Shown: positions 23,201 to 31,193, numbered from the stretch's first letter. The stretch: 35,763 nucleotides of DNA from an uncultured Bacteroidota bacterium (GCA_903919925.1 CAIXKO010000156.1:1-35763), one strand, 5' to 3'. The notes: generated by a model from the sequence alone, not told the origin. Made by a program: numbers and translations.

Positions 23201-26164
23201 TTAAAGACGGGACAAACACTAGAATTGAGGTACGCATGCAATGGTAAAGGGTTTATTTTGGTTGATCTTCAAAAGAGGGGTGATTCTCCTGCAACATCCT
23301 GGTATCCTGCCGATAAAAAAACAACTAGCCTGAGTTGGCGGGTTGGTGATGATTGGCAGGGTGGTGCGGTTATTCGTATGATAATGGTTCGATCCAACCG
23401 GGTTTATGAGAAGTTCTTACCGGTCTCGATTCCATGGGAAAATTCGAAATTGACTATATCAGGATTGAGCAACCTCACTAAGGTTAAGCCTGGCGATAGC
23501 GTAAGTATCAGGTTATTGGTAACCAATGATAAAGGAACGCCGGCACGGGCTTCAGTTGGAATAACAATTTATGATGCTTCACTTGACCTTATTTCTCCCC
23601 ACAGCTGGATGTCCGTTTCGAGGCAGGTGTTTGGTGGGGGTCCCTCTTTTGAGGCCATGAATACAAGCCTCTCAGGGTATCAGACTCTGTGTGAAACAAC
23701 TCTAAATATAATTGAAGTACCCTATATTGAGCCTGTTTCACTCAACTGGTTTGGGCTGGGGTATTACGGGACCAGCAGAATGGATGCTCCAATGATGAGA
23801 ATGGCGATGGTTGCCAGTGGGGATGTGAAGAGCGAGAGGAGCGAGAAGAGTGAGAAGAATGTGAATAGCGAGAAGAGCATGAAGAACGAGAAGAATGGGA
23901 AGCCTGTGGAGAACGGGGAGAAAGTGGAGAACGGGGGAAGCGGGGAGAGTGGGGCTGGGGTTGTTGTAATCAGGAGTGATTTTAGGGAGACAGCTGTTTT
24001 TGAGGGTAATATTTTAACGGATAAAGAGGGTGTTGCGGAGGTTAAGTTTAAGGTTCCTGATGCATTTACTGAGTGGAAGGTGCTGGTGGCCGGTCATGAT
24101 AACAAACTGGCTTTTGGCATGGTGGAGCAGCATTTCAGATCGGCTAAAGATTTGATGCTAAAATCGAATTTCCCTGAATTTATGAGAGTAGGGGACACCG
24201 TGGTTTTGGCTGCCCGTTTAGGTTGGTATGGTAAAGGTGCAATTGAAACCAACACATCATTGGGATTATCTAATACCTCGGGAAAAGAGATAACCCGATT
24301 TGCCGATGTAAAGTCCAAATTTTCACCAGGGGATGCACTCCCATTTTTCTGGACCTTTACCGCACAGAATAATGAGCCGGTCAAATATGTAATAAAATCA
24401 ACATCCACCGGTCCGGCGGATGGATTATCGGATACTATAAAGGTTTATTCCGATAAAGTGCAGCTTTGGACTGCCCAGCCATTTTTCTTCTCCAAACCAG
24501 GGAAAAAGCAGCTTAAGATTGAGGGCGATCCCATTGAAGCAGCTTTTGAGGTTACTACAACTCCGGCATGGCAAATACTTCAATCACTGCCAATTGTAAA
24601 CAAGCAGGAGCGCGACTGCTCGGAATATTGGTTCAGTAGGTTATACCTGGCTTGTTTGGCAGGAAATATTGCGGACAAGTATCCGGAGGTAGCAGGTCAG
24701 TTTTTAAAAAGTTCAGTGCCTGAGAACCAAAAGGACCGTGTTGCTCAGATCAGGGAGTGGATGAATTTACAAACACGGGGCCGTGAGTTGGCGTATGTAC
24801 TGGAAAAACTCTCCAATCTCCAGAATCAGGATGGTACCTGGCCCTGGTTTAAGGGTATGGGTACTGATTTGTTTATGACTCAACAGATTATAGCCGGCTT
24901 GGGAGAAATGAAAGCTATGGGAGTCTTTGATGTTACCAGTACACAGAGAGGTAATTACCTTTTAACCCAGGCCATTCAGGCTATGGACAATTGGCTGTAC
25001 AGACGATTTAGGGAGGTTCTGCGGATCGATTCGATTAATCCTCAAAAAGTACATCTGGACCCATTGGTAATCCATTACCTGTATGCCAGGAGTTTTTATC
25101 CGGGATTGACGCTCGCGCCTGCGAATGAAATTGCCTGGATACATTTTACTGACCGGATCCCCCTGGAGTGGACTCAGCACAGTATCGGGCTGCAGGCATT
25201 AATGGGAATTGCCAGTGTACGGCTTGGACGGATGGCGAGTGCCAATTCCATTTATAAATCTTTGCGGGAGCGTGCAAAAACTGACGAGCAATGGGGCATA
25301 TACTGGCCGAGAAAGGGATACGGCTCATCCTGGTTTGAATGGGATTTATGGATGCAAAGCCGGATGATTGAATTGTTTGCTGGTATCGAAGACGGACGCA
25401 AGGATTTGGACCAGCTAAGGTTATACCTCATTCACCAGAAGCGGGGAAGAGATTGGGGAAACGGGATGATTGCAGCCTGGGCGTCAAAATCGTTACTCTT
25501 TTACGGTAGTCAGTCATCCATAGAGCCGGCCTCGGTAGGGATGACATGGGGTAAGGAGAAATACTCTCCATTGCGAATTAAAACCGGCGGTATGGGGGTT
25601 ACTGGTTATTATCGGTTTGAGTGGAAAAAACCGCAGGAAATGCCTGCTGCCCGTTCTATGGAGGTTACTAAAAACGAAGGAGGGCCCGCCTGGGGTACTC
25701 TGTTTACCCTGAATAATTACCAGATCGATAAGCTTGCTGCTACCAGTGGCCCCTTAAATATTTCACGAGAGGTGATGATTCGTAATGAAAGGGGTAGTTG
25801 GGCACCCATTCTTAAACGTCAGCAGATACCCGTTGGTTCGGTGATCAGGATACGGTTGAATATTAAATCGGACCGGGAACTCAGTTATATTGAAATCAGG
25901 GATAACCTTGGTACCGGTTTTGTTCCGGTAAGGTTTTTGTCGGGATATCAATATCATTCCGGAGTATCCTACTATCAATCTCGTGAACCCGAGAGTATTG
26001 TATGCAACATTGCGGAGCTACCCAAGGGTATTAGTACCATTGAATATCAGGTTGTAGCAGAACAAGCCGGCAGTTATTCCGGAGGCTATGCCACTGCCAC
26101 AAGTTTGTATGCACCTGAATTCAGAGGTTGGTCAGATTCTTTCAGGATACACGCCAGACGCTAA
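20240..26164 (+). CDS. Giant bacterial alpha-2-macroglobulin family protein with degenerate thioester
   Basis: This 1974-residue secreted or periplasmic protein has a signal peptide (about 1-20) with no obvious lipobox, then an N-terminal helical region. MG-type beta domains follow, including the MG2/MG3 pattern LLLYTDRSLYKPGDEVFYRGV. The A2M domain segment is FRETAVFEGNILTDKEGVAEV, then VPDAFTEWKVLVAGHD, and an alpha/alpha-toroid thioester-type domain begins near residue 1450. Such proteins are thought to trap proteases that breach the envelope. The bait position (1195-1240) is a Lys/Ser/Glu/Asn/Gly-rich stretch. The thioester motif, normally CxEQ, reads CSEY (Cys1460 to Tyr1463), so no Cys-Gln thioester should form. 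No penicillin-binding protein 1C gene is adjacent, unlike E. coli yfhM. The stop overlaps tnaA by 4 bp. Confidence 0.9.
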   Translation: MKKVFYLILIIAGITLLAIPSPKMPVDKKVWIRIDSLESEGLFRSALNLTEQVYVSSKQNNDPETEIRALIYKLKYAQELEEDGQVAAIGLLEKELPDDRLVQGSLKYSMLAELYYRYYSANRWTISQNPMEDKGADQPMLNWSPERFYRVILDHYELSLRKAEQLAAVKVESLSGLWIGNLADTVCKPSLYIVLISRALDFLQNSGEFSLSTLKPAIFCSPDLFSEPDRFINTIPETEASGSNPYYRALRWYGAWLGRTDKGALVSADLQRLRYVHEQSCNESRDSLYESGLGRWIGKLAKDSAIATVYEALAQYHLDRSNLFQINDPDTLKYRKERTLAAGWLNLSKEWSQTLAGKRCQNLLAYLNKPELSAQSESYQIPMLPFPVSVEYRNVPTLYYRVFSLSPLSWYTAWNDLEPADKLNRINAMTAVRFGKMSLPDDGLMNPHRANMIMEPLPAGFYLMVFSVFSVSSDVSNQAKNPEAGNLLVTVPLSVTKTTLVSRQGNSTTRDFYFRDRDNGAPLTGLTVVPWYSFYDQQSRRSILEKGKKKISGTEGFLEIADGGPSRNDASPKAYRLEIINKRDTMVTQELFYPGYYPGKVIPRTSLLLYTDRSLYKPGDEVFYRGVLIDYIGDSIAIHRTDSIVMFLQDPKYQIVSQFIDTVDSLGVFSGSIKLPYKGLTGSYILQSKYGQAMVRMEQYRRPAFSIRIEKGSDIFTPGEVIRVTGVVTALSGEPVSGAEIVAQVDLQPGYSPRRWAPYNGQKIRITTIKSVSDVNGRFTCEWASIPDGSNPFGSGSIARYTVNISATDMNGETQQEETLVDCGRETVNLSLNIPGKLFSTDTLNGTIGAICTDGRVVKVPAKLKISKLKDPLRYWMDPLLPEPDRFTVKFSEWQKKIPGLPYKNENQYFTWPVLSVIQETPYQNDSISRIAVPPTGKWQKGWYKIELIPANAMVCKSVTDYYYVEDTTPQKIEADQTLYGEVGNSVLKTGQTLELRYACNGKGFILVDLQKRGDSPATSWYPADKKTTSLSWRVGDDWQGGAVIRMIMVRSNRVYEKFLPVSIPWENSKLTISGLSNLTKVKPGDSVSIRLLVTNDKGTPARASVGITIYDASLDLISPHSWMSVSRQVFGGGPSFEAMNTSLSGYQTLCETTLNIIEVPYIEPVSLNWFGLGYYGTSRMDAPMMRMAMVASGDVKSERSEKSEKNVNSEKSMKNEKNGKPVENGEKVENGGSGESGAGVVVIRSDFRETAVFEGNILTDKEGVAEVKFKVPDAFTEWKVLVAGHDNKLAFGMVEQHFRSAKDLMLKSNFPEFMRVGDTVVLAARLGWYGKGAIETNTSLGLSNTSGKEITRFADVKSKFSPGDALPFFWTFTAQNNEPVKYVIKSTSTGPADGLSDTIKVYSDKVQLWTAQPFFFSKPGKKQLKIEGDPIEAAFEVTTTPAWQILQSLPIVNKQERDCSEYWFSRLYLACLAGNIADKYPEVAGQFLKSSVPENQKDRVAQIREWMNLQTRGRELAYVLEKLSNLQNQDGTWPWFKGMGTDLFMTQQIIAGLGEMKAMGVFDVTSTQRGNYLLTQAIQAMDNWLYRRFREVLRIDSINPQKVHLDPLVIHYLYARSFYPGLTLAPANEIAWIHFTDRIPLEWTQHSIGLQALMGIASVRLGRMASANSIYKSLRERAKTDEQWGIYWPRKGYGSSWFEWDLWMQSRMIELFAGIEDGRKDLDQLRLYLIHQKRGRDWGNGMIAAWASKSLLFYGSQSSIEPASVGMTWGKEKYSPLRIKTGGMGVTGYYRFEWKKPQEMPAARSMEVTKNEGGPAWGTLFTLNNYQIDKLAATSGPLNISREVMIRNERGSWAPILKRQQIPVGSVIRIRLNIKSDRELSYIEIRDNLGTGFVPVRFLSGYQYHSGVSYYQSREPESIVCNIAELPKGISTIEYQVVAEQAGSYSGGYATATSLYAPEFRGWSDSFRIHARR

Positions 26165-27537
26165 AATTCTATGGGCTCGAGTTCCATAGTAAAATGGCGC
26201 ATGATCGGAGCTTCGGCGGTTAACCGGTAACCATGGTTTCTGTTGCGGGCATTTTTAAATACCTGTCCGCAAACGGCTGCTGTGTATTCCATATGATTGT
26301 TAGTATAAGCTCTCCGCGGGATTGCCAACCGCACCAGCTCTAATGCCGGGTACCGGTTTTCGCGGGTAACCGGGTCCCGGTCCGCCATCAGTGAACCTAT
26401 TTCGGCACAACGAATGCCACCGGCTTTATAGAGTTCAATCACCAGCGATTGACCTGGAAACTCTTCGCGGGGAATATTGGGAAAGAAACGCAATGCATCA
26501 ATAAATATCGCATGCCCTCCAAAGGGTTCTTGAATGGGAACCCCATATTCTTTCAGCTTTTCACCAAGAAAAGCTATTTGTGAAATCCTGGATTCGAGGT
26601 AATCAAATTCAGTTGCCTCACGCAAACCCTGGGCAAGGGCAGCCATATCGCGACCAGCCTGGCCTCCATAAGTCAGGAATCCTTCAAACATAATATTAAA
26701 TGTAGAGGCTGCCTGATAAATCTCTTTACTTTTCAGCGCAATAAATCCGCCGATATTGACAATTCCATCCTTTTTTGCCGACATGGTGGCACCATCAAAT
26801 AAGGAGAACATTTCCAATACAATTTCCCTGATCGATTGATCATGATAATTGTTTTCCCTTGTTTTGATGAAGAAAGCATTCTCTGCAAATCGGGCGGCAT
26901 CGATGATCAGAAGCTTGCCAAACCGGTTGGCCAGGTTTCTCACCTGTCTGATATTTTCCATTGATACAGGCTGCCCGCCAGCGGTGTTGCAGGTTGCAGT
27001 AATGAGAATAAATGATACTTTGTCAGCTTCCTTTTCCAGTAAGGCTTCTAATTTGCTGATATTAACATTGCCTTTAAACGGATGAGGGTTATTTGTGTCG
27101 TAAGCCTCATCAATAGTGCAATCCACGGCTATTGCCTTTCGAAATTCAATATGCCCTTTGGTCGTATCGAAATGAGCATTGCCAGGTACTAATTGGCCTT
27201 CCTTTACCAAAACAGAGAAAAGTACATTTTCGGCAGCCCGTCCCTGGTGTGTTGGCAGCAGATATTCAAACCCGGTAAGTTCCCTCACGGTATCCCGGAG
27301 TTCATGAAATGATCGCGATCCAGCATATGATTCATCCCCGGACATGATGGCGGACCATTGCCTGTCGCTCATGGCACCGGTACCGGAATCAGTGAGGAAA
27401 TCAATAAATACCTGATCACTCTTCAAGTTGAAAACATTATACCGTGCTTGTTGTATCCAGTTCAGCCGCTCGGTTGGAGTGCTTCGGTACAAGGGTTCGA
27501 TCATCTTTATTTTATAGGGTTCGCAGAATGGTAACAT
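26161..27537 (-). CDS. tnaA: Tryptophanase (tryptophan indole-lyase)
   Basis: This 458-residue fold-type I PLP lyase splits tryptophan to indole, pyruvate and ammonia. The PLP lysine is in MSAKKDG (Lys256). It aligns along its whole length with E. coli TnaA and Citrobacter tyrosine phenol-lyase (recalled sequences). The three positions that separate the two enzymes all have the tryptophanase residue: Asp124 in FDTTKGH (Thr in TPL), Ile380 in CAEIGS (Arg in TPL) and His448 in MRHFT (Phe in TPL). The opening EPYKIKMIEP is the normal N-terminus, so ATG 27537 is right. No tnaB permease gene or Trp-containing leader peptide is seen upstream. It converges with the alpha-2-macroglobulin gene with a 4-bp stop overlap. 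Confidence 0.95.
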   Translation of the reverse strand: MLPFCEPYKIKMIEPLYRSTPTERLNWIQQARYNVFNLKSDQVFIDFLTDSGTGAMSDRQWSAIMSGDESYAGSRSFHELRDTVRELTGFEYLLPTHQGRAAENVLFSVLVKEGQLVPGNAHFDTTKGHIEFRKAIAVDCTIDEAYDTNNPHPFKGNVNISKLEALLEKEADKVSFILITATCNTAGGQPVSMENIRQVRNLANRFGKLLIIDAARFAENAFFIKTRENNYHDQSIREIVLEMFSLFDGATMSAKKDGIVNIGGFIALKSKEIYQAASTFNIMFEGFLTYGGQAGRDMAALAQGLREATEFDYLESRISQIAFLGEKLKEYGVPIQEPFGGHAIFIDALRFFPNIPREEFPGQSLVIELYKAGGIRCAEIGSLMADRDPVTRENRYPALELVRLAIPRRAYTNNHMEYTAAVCGQVFKNARNRNHGYRLTAEAPIMRHFTMELEPIEF

Positions 27538-27565
27538 AGTTCAAAGGTTTTTAAAAATTGATTTT

Positions 27566-27702
27566 TGAAGAAACGAATAAAGCAGATGGACAGGATTGGA
27601 TGAATCTGGTAAGTGTTCAGCTATTTATTTGATAGCTGGCAACTAAAATCAGATAAGCAGGTTGAGAAAGAATCTCGTTTCTTCAGGTTGCGAAAAACCT
27701 GA
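27566..27702 (-). promoter_or_regulatory. Structured tnaA leader region
   Basis: The 304-nt gap between tnaA and the divergent DUF3078 gene holds an 11-bp perfect inverted repeat (TGAAGAAACGA 27566-27576 with TCGTTTCTTCA 27675-27685). It also holds a 7-bp hairpin CAGCTAT/ATAGCTG (27618-27638) and a 7-bp hairpin TCAGGTT/AACCTGA with a GCGAAA loop (27683-27702). A 38-codon open frame (27737 to 27621, minus) lies across them, but it has no Trp codon and no supporting homology. No riboswitch class is recognised and no clear -7 element was found for tnaA. Confidence 0.4.
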
Positions 27703-27784
27703 TCTGCCAAAATAGATTTAACCTTTAATACGTTCATAGATGGGTGCAAATTTCGGAAATTTGCTGGATTAGTTGTTACAATTA

Positions 27785-27816
27785 TTGAATATTTGGGTGA
27801 GGCTTTTGTACTTTTG
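27785..27816 (+). promoter_or_regulatory. DUF3078 gene promoter: TTG and TACTTTTG
   Basis: TTG at 27785-27787 is followed after 21 bp by TACTTTTG (27809-27816), an exact TAnnTTTG match. The ATG follows after about 25 nt. Confidence 0.55.
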
Positions 27817-27841
27817 CGGCCTGATCAGGAATTTTTAAAAG

Positions 27842-29437
27842 ATGAGAAAGTTTATTTTGATTTTAGCTATAGTATGTACCGTAATACCTGGTCCTGCTAT
27901 CCAGGCTCAGGTGGTACAAGATATTAATTCGGGTAAGGAGAATCTGAATGTTTCCCGCGATTCCATGATTCAGTTAATCAGAATGAAGGATTCTTTATTG
28001 CATCTGATCCGCCGCGATTCCGCTAATATGGCTAATCTGATTGTCAAATTGGAGTTTAATCGCGATTCCCTTAACTCTGCTCTTTATCAATCAATTTACC
28101 GGCAAAAAGTTGATTCTGCTGACCGGATGCGCCAGTATTTGGTTTTACGCGATTTTAATCGCCGGTCGCGGCAGGAGCTTTATAATCCAATCGGTATTAT
28201 TGATAAGGATTCTGTGAGAAGTTCTATGAAACAGATCGTTGACGTTGTTTTTGAGGATACTGCCTTTAGTCCCAAACCTCTACTATTAAAAAGTTCCATC
28301 GACAGGCTCGTCTATCACCTGAATAATGATTCGGTTTTTCTAAGGATCATTAACGATACTCATGATACAATCCCGTTTGTTCTTAAAAAGAACAAAATTG
28401 ATTCCACCGCCTTTTTTGTGATGAACAGTAAGAAGGATTCAGCCAAGCTTTATATGAGCAGTCTCGGGCAGAATTTATTATATATGAGGGTAGGGGACGA
28501 CCTGAATCTTAAGCATTTACTGAAAAAGACAGGTGGCCTGGAGGAGATATCAATTGATTGGCCCGATAAAAGCAAGTATAGGGTACCCCGTCGGGTGGTG
28601 CCGGTTCCACCCGCCAAATTGTGGTTCTTAAGATCAGAGTTAAGCTTAAGTGTTAATCAGAATACCTACCTGAACTGGGCCAGAGGGGGGAACAATAATA
28701 TTGCGTTTACCACTGATGTTAAGGCATGGGCCAACTATGCCAAGAAAACCATCAGTTGGACCAATTCATTTTGGTTTGTTTATGGGTTGCAGAAAACGGA
28801 ATTGCTGAGTCTGAGAAAAAGTGCCGACCGTGTTTTTATTGTATCCAACTTGTCGCAAAAAGCCTTTAAAAATTTCGATTACACCTTGGGGTCAACTTTT
28901 GAAACCCAAGGATTCAGGGGTTATGCTTATCCAAATGACTCGGTTCCGGTTTCAAAATTTATGGCACCTGCCGATTTGAAAATCAACCTTGGGATGACTT
29001 TTAAACCAAATCCGAAACTCACGGTTAACTTTTATCCGGTTGGAGGACAATTCCGGTTTGTACTGGATACTGCCTTAATTGATCAAACAAAATTCGGTTT
29101 AAAGGCCGACCAGCGTATGAACGCGCAACTTGTGGCACGCATCATTTTCAACCATAGCACGGTGCTGTTCAAGAATATCAGCATGACGAATTTTCTTGAT
29201 TTAACCTCCAATTATATTGATCATCCGGAGAAAATCAACTTTAACTGGAGGCTTGGATTATCACTCAAAGTAAACAAGTACATCTCCACCTCAATCAACA
29301 CGGAGATGCTTTACGATAATCGTACTCTCATTCCACTTTATGAAATTCAGGATGGCAAGAAAGTTAAAGTGGGAGAGGGCAAGCGCATTCAGTTTAGTGA
29401 GCTTTTTGGCGTAACATTCAAGTATGCAATCTATTAG
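27842..29437 (+). CDS. DUF3078 family outer-membrane beta-barrel protein with coiled-coil N-terminus
   Basis: This 531-residue exported protein has a signal peptide (about 1-22, cut near IQAQ). A Ser/Asp-rich helical stretch (about 35-110) follows, with recurring RDS/KDS-x-x-x-L-I units that look like a short coiled coil. From about residue 250 the DUF3078 domain begins with SLSVNQNTYLNWARGGNNNI, a hallmark of this bacteroidete family, followed by alternating hydrophobic strands (NYAKKTISWTNSFWFVYGLQ and others) and an aromatic C-terminal Tyr, which suggest an outer-membrane barrel. The function of DUF3078 is unknown. The stop overlaps the convergent UbiA-family gene by 4 bp. Confidence 0.82.
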   Translation: MRKFILILAIVCTVIPGPAIQAQVVQDINSGKENLNVSRDSMIQLIRMKDSLLHLIRRDSANMANLIVKLEFNRDSLNSALYQSIYRQKVDSADRMRQYLVLRDFNRRSRQELYNPIGIIDKDSVRSSMKQIVDVVFEDTAFSPKPLLLKSSIDRLVYHLNNDSVFLRIINDTHDTIPFVLKKNKIDSTAFFVMNSKKDSAKLYMSSLGQNLLYMRVGDDLNLKHLLKKTGGLEEISIDWPDKSKYRVPRRVVPVPPAKLWFLRSELSLSVNQNTYLNWARGGNNNIAFTTDVKAWANYAKKTISWTNSFWFVYGLQKTELLSLRKSADRVFIVSNLSQKAFKNFDYTLGSTFETQGFRGYAYPNDSVPVSKFMAPADLKINLGMTFKPNPKLTVNFYPVGGQFRFVLDTALIDQTKFGLKADQRMNAQLVARIIFNHSTVLFKNISMTNFLDLTSNYIDHPEKINFNWRLGLSLKVNKYISTSINTEMLYDNRTLIPLYEIQDGKKVKVGEGKRIQFSELFGVTFKYAIY

Positions 29438-30294
29438 CGCAGAAGCAAGTCGGCAATAACGAGTGTGGCAAAAATTACGCTGGCAATGCCGTTTGTTGTT
29501 CCAAATGCACGATTAACTCTTTTAAGATCAGTGGGTTTAACTATAAGGTGCTGGTATATTAGCAGTGCGGTGAAAATGCTGCATCCCAGCCAGTATAGCA
29601 GCCCGAATGTGGCGACAATACCGGTAATGATCACCATTGAACCCGTAATTATGTGAAGGAATACGGAAATATATAGTGCATTGCGTACTCCAACTTTTGA
29701 AGGAATAGAGTAAAACCCATTGGATTTATCAAAATCCTCATCCTGAAGTGCATAAATAATATCAAACCCACTAACCCAAGTAAGAACGATCACAGAAAAC
29801 AGGAGTGGAAGCCAGTGAAAATGGGCGGAAATGGCAATATAGGCACCTATCGGGGCTATGGAAAGTCCAAGACCAAGAATCAGATGGCATAGCCAGGTAA
29901 ACCTTTTGGTATAGCTGTAACCCAATACAACGATTAATGCAACCGGCGACAATTTCAGGCACAAAGGATTAATCAGTCCGGCAGCAGCAACAAACAGAAC
30001 AGCATTCATGATTGAGAATGCCAATGCAGCTTTATCCTTTATGATCCCAGCGGGAATTTCACGCTGAGCGGTTCTTGGATTTTTTCCATCGATATACCGG
30101 TCGGCCCAACGGTTAAATCCCATGGCCGCGTTCCGTGCAAATACCATACACCCAATACACAACAAAAGGGTGATCCAACTGAATGAATATCCGCTATAGC
30201 AAACAGCAACAAAGAAACCGATGAGGGCAAAAGGCATTGCAAAAACCGTATGGTTAAAAACAACGAGGGATAAATAATCTTTTATTTTGGCCAT
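29434..30294 (-). CDS. UbiA-family polyprenyltransferase (4-hydroxybenzoate prenyltransferase-like, probably MqnP-type)
   Basis: This 286-residue integral membrane enzyme has about eight to nine membrane segments. The first Asp-rich motif is NRWADRYIDGKNPRT (Asn61, Asp65, Asp69), the second is DIIYALQDEDFD (Asp178, Asp185, Asp189), and YSYTKRFTWLCH follows the fourth helix. It transfers a polyprenyl chain to an aromatic acceptor. Bacteroidota proteins of this subgroup are named UbiA-like and are associated with the futalosine menaquinone route (MqnP); no mqn gene is in the window to confirm this. The frame extends to 30327, but the -7-like element at 30311-30318 favours the Met at 30294, which gives the usual MxKxKDYLSLV start. 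Confidence 0.9.
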   Translation of the reverse strand: MAKIKDYLSLVVFNHTVFAMPFALIGFFVAVCYSGYSFSWITLLLCIGCMVFARNAAMGFNRWADRYIDGKNPRTAQREIPAGIIKDKAALAFSIMNAVLFVAAAGLINPLCLKLSPVALIVVLGYSYTKRFTWLCHLILGLGLSIAPIGAYIAISAHFHWLPLLFSVIVLTWVSGFDIIYALQDEDFDKSNGFYSIPSKVGVRNALYISVFLHIITGSMVIITGIVATFGLLYWLGCSIFTALLIYQHLIVKPTDLKRVNRAFGTTNGIASVIFATLVIADLLLR

Positions 30295-30310
30295 AATCTG
30301 ATAATATGTG

Positions 30311-30318
30311 CGAAAATA
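30311..30318 (-). promoter_or_regulatory. -7-like element TATTTTCG of the UbiA-family gene
   Basis: On the minus strand TATTTTCG is one mismatch from TAnnTTTG and identical to the SDR gene's element at 14348-14355. It lies 16 nt before the ATG at 30294. No good -33 TTG is visible. Confidence 0.35.
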
Positions 30319-30356
30319 GTGATTCATACGGTTCTATCATAGTTGATGGCTTTTAG

Positions 30357-30364
30357 TACTTTTG
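30357..30364 (+). promoter_or_regulatory. -7 element TACTTTTG of the HAD gene
   Basis: This is an exact TAnnTTTG match ending 4 nt before the ATG at 30369. If it is used in the standard way, transcription would begin at or inside the start codon, giving a leaderless message or translation from the Met at 30378. Confidence 0.45.
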
Positions 30365-30368
30365 GGCC

Positions 30369-31193
30369 ATGATAAAAATGGTGGTAACTGACCTCGATGG
30401 AACCTTGCTGAACGATAATCAACAGGTAAGCTTTGTAGATGTAAATACTTTGGTTAGCCTTGGTAATCAAGGTGTAATACGTGTAATTGCTACCGGCCGC
30501 TCCCCTTTTTCCTACCAAAGGGTTATGGCTTCTGATTTTCCGATTGATTACCTTGTGTTTAGTTCAGGAGCTGGAATTATGAATTGTAAAACCCGGGAAA
30601 TTCTTTATTCGATGAACCTTCCGGAGCCTGTCGTTCATGAAATTGCTTTCACTCTGCGCCAGTTGGGTGTGCCTTTTAAAGTATTGGCACCGGTACCTGA
30701 AAACCATCATTATGTTTATTATCAACATGGTGAATTACATCCCGATTTTGTCCGGAGGATGGAAAACTATCGTGGGTTCGAAACTCCGATTTCTTTTGAT
30801 CCGCCCAATTTTGGCGAAGCTTGTCAGTTTCTGATTATTTTGCCACCTGATCCTGCGGGTTATGAAGCCCTTAAAGCACTATTTGAAGGGGTAAAAGTGA
30901 TTCGCGCTACTTCTCCGATTGATCATCAATCGATATGGATGGAGATTTATCAAAAGGAGGTTTCCAAAGGGAATGCAGTCGATTTCTTGTGCAAACTTCA
31001 TCAAATAAATAAGCTGGAAGTTATGGGGATTGGAAATGATTATAACGATACCGACCTTCTCGGCTTTGTTGGGCATCCGTTTGTTGTATCCAATGCACCA
31101 GCCGAACTGAAGGCACTTTATCAGGAAGTAGTATCCAACAATGAAAGCGGTTTTTCGGCTGCAGCCGGAAAAGTAGAGCTGGTAACTTTATAA
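30369..31193 (+). CDS. Cof-type HAD family phosphatase
   Basis: This 274-residue haloacid-dehalogenase hydrolase has motif I DLDGTLL (Asp8 nucleophile, Asp10), motif II in IATGRSP, the motif III lysine in YQKEVSKGNAV, and motif IV GIGNDYNDTDLL. The large alpha/beta cap between about 85 and 190 marks the Cof (C2B) subfamily, which dephosphorylates sugar phosphates, PLP or flavin intermediates; the substrate is not readable. It is divergent from the UbiA-family gene and ends 35 nt before the convergent pheT stop. Confidence 0.93.
   Translation: MIKMVVTDLDGTLLNDNQQVSFVDVNTLVSLGNQGVIRVIATGRSPFSYQRVMASDFPIDYLVFSSGAGIMNCKTREILYSMNLPEPVVHEIAFTLRQLGVPFKVLAPVPENHHYVYYQHGELHPDFVRRMENYRGFETPISFDPPNFGEACQFLIILPPDPAGYEALKALFEGVKVIRATSPIDHQSIWMEIYQKEVSKGNAVDFLCKLHQINKLEVMGIGNDYNDTDLLGFVGHPFVVSNAPAELKALYQEVVSNNESGFSAAAGKVELVTL

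Noticed and set aside
26161-27537. Tyrosine phenol-lyase
   Set aside because: The three discriminating positions (Asp124, Ile380, His448) carry tryptophanase residues, not Thr, Arg and Phe.
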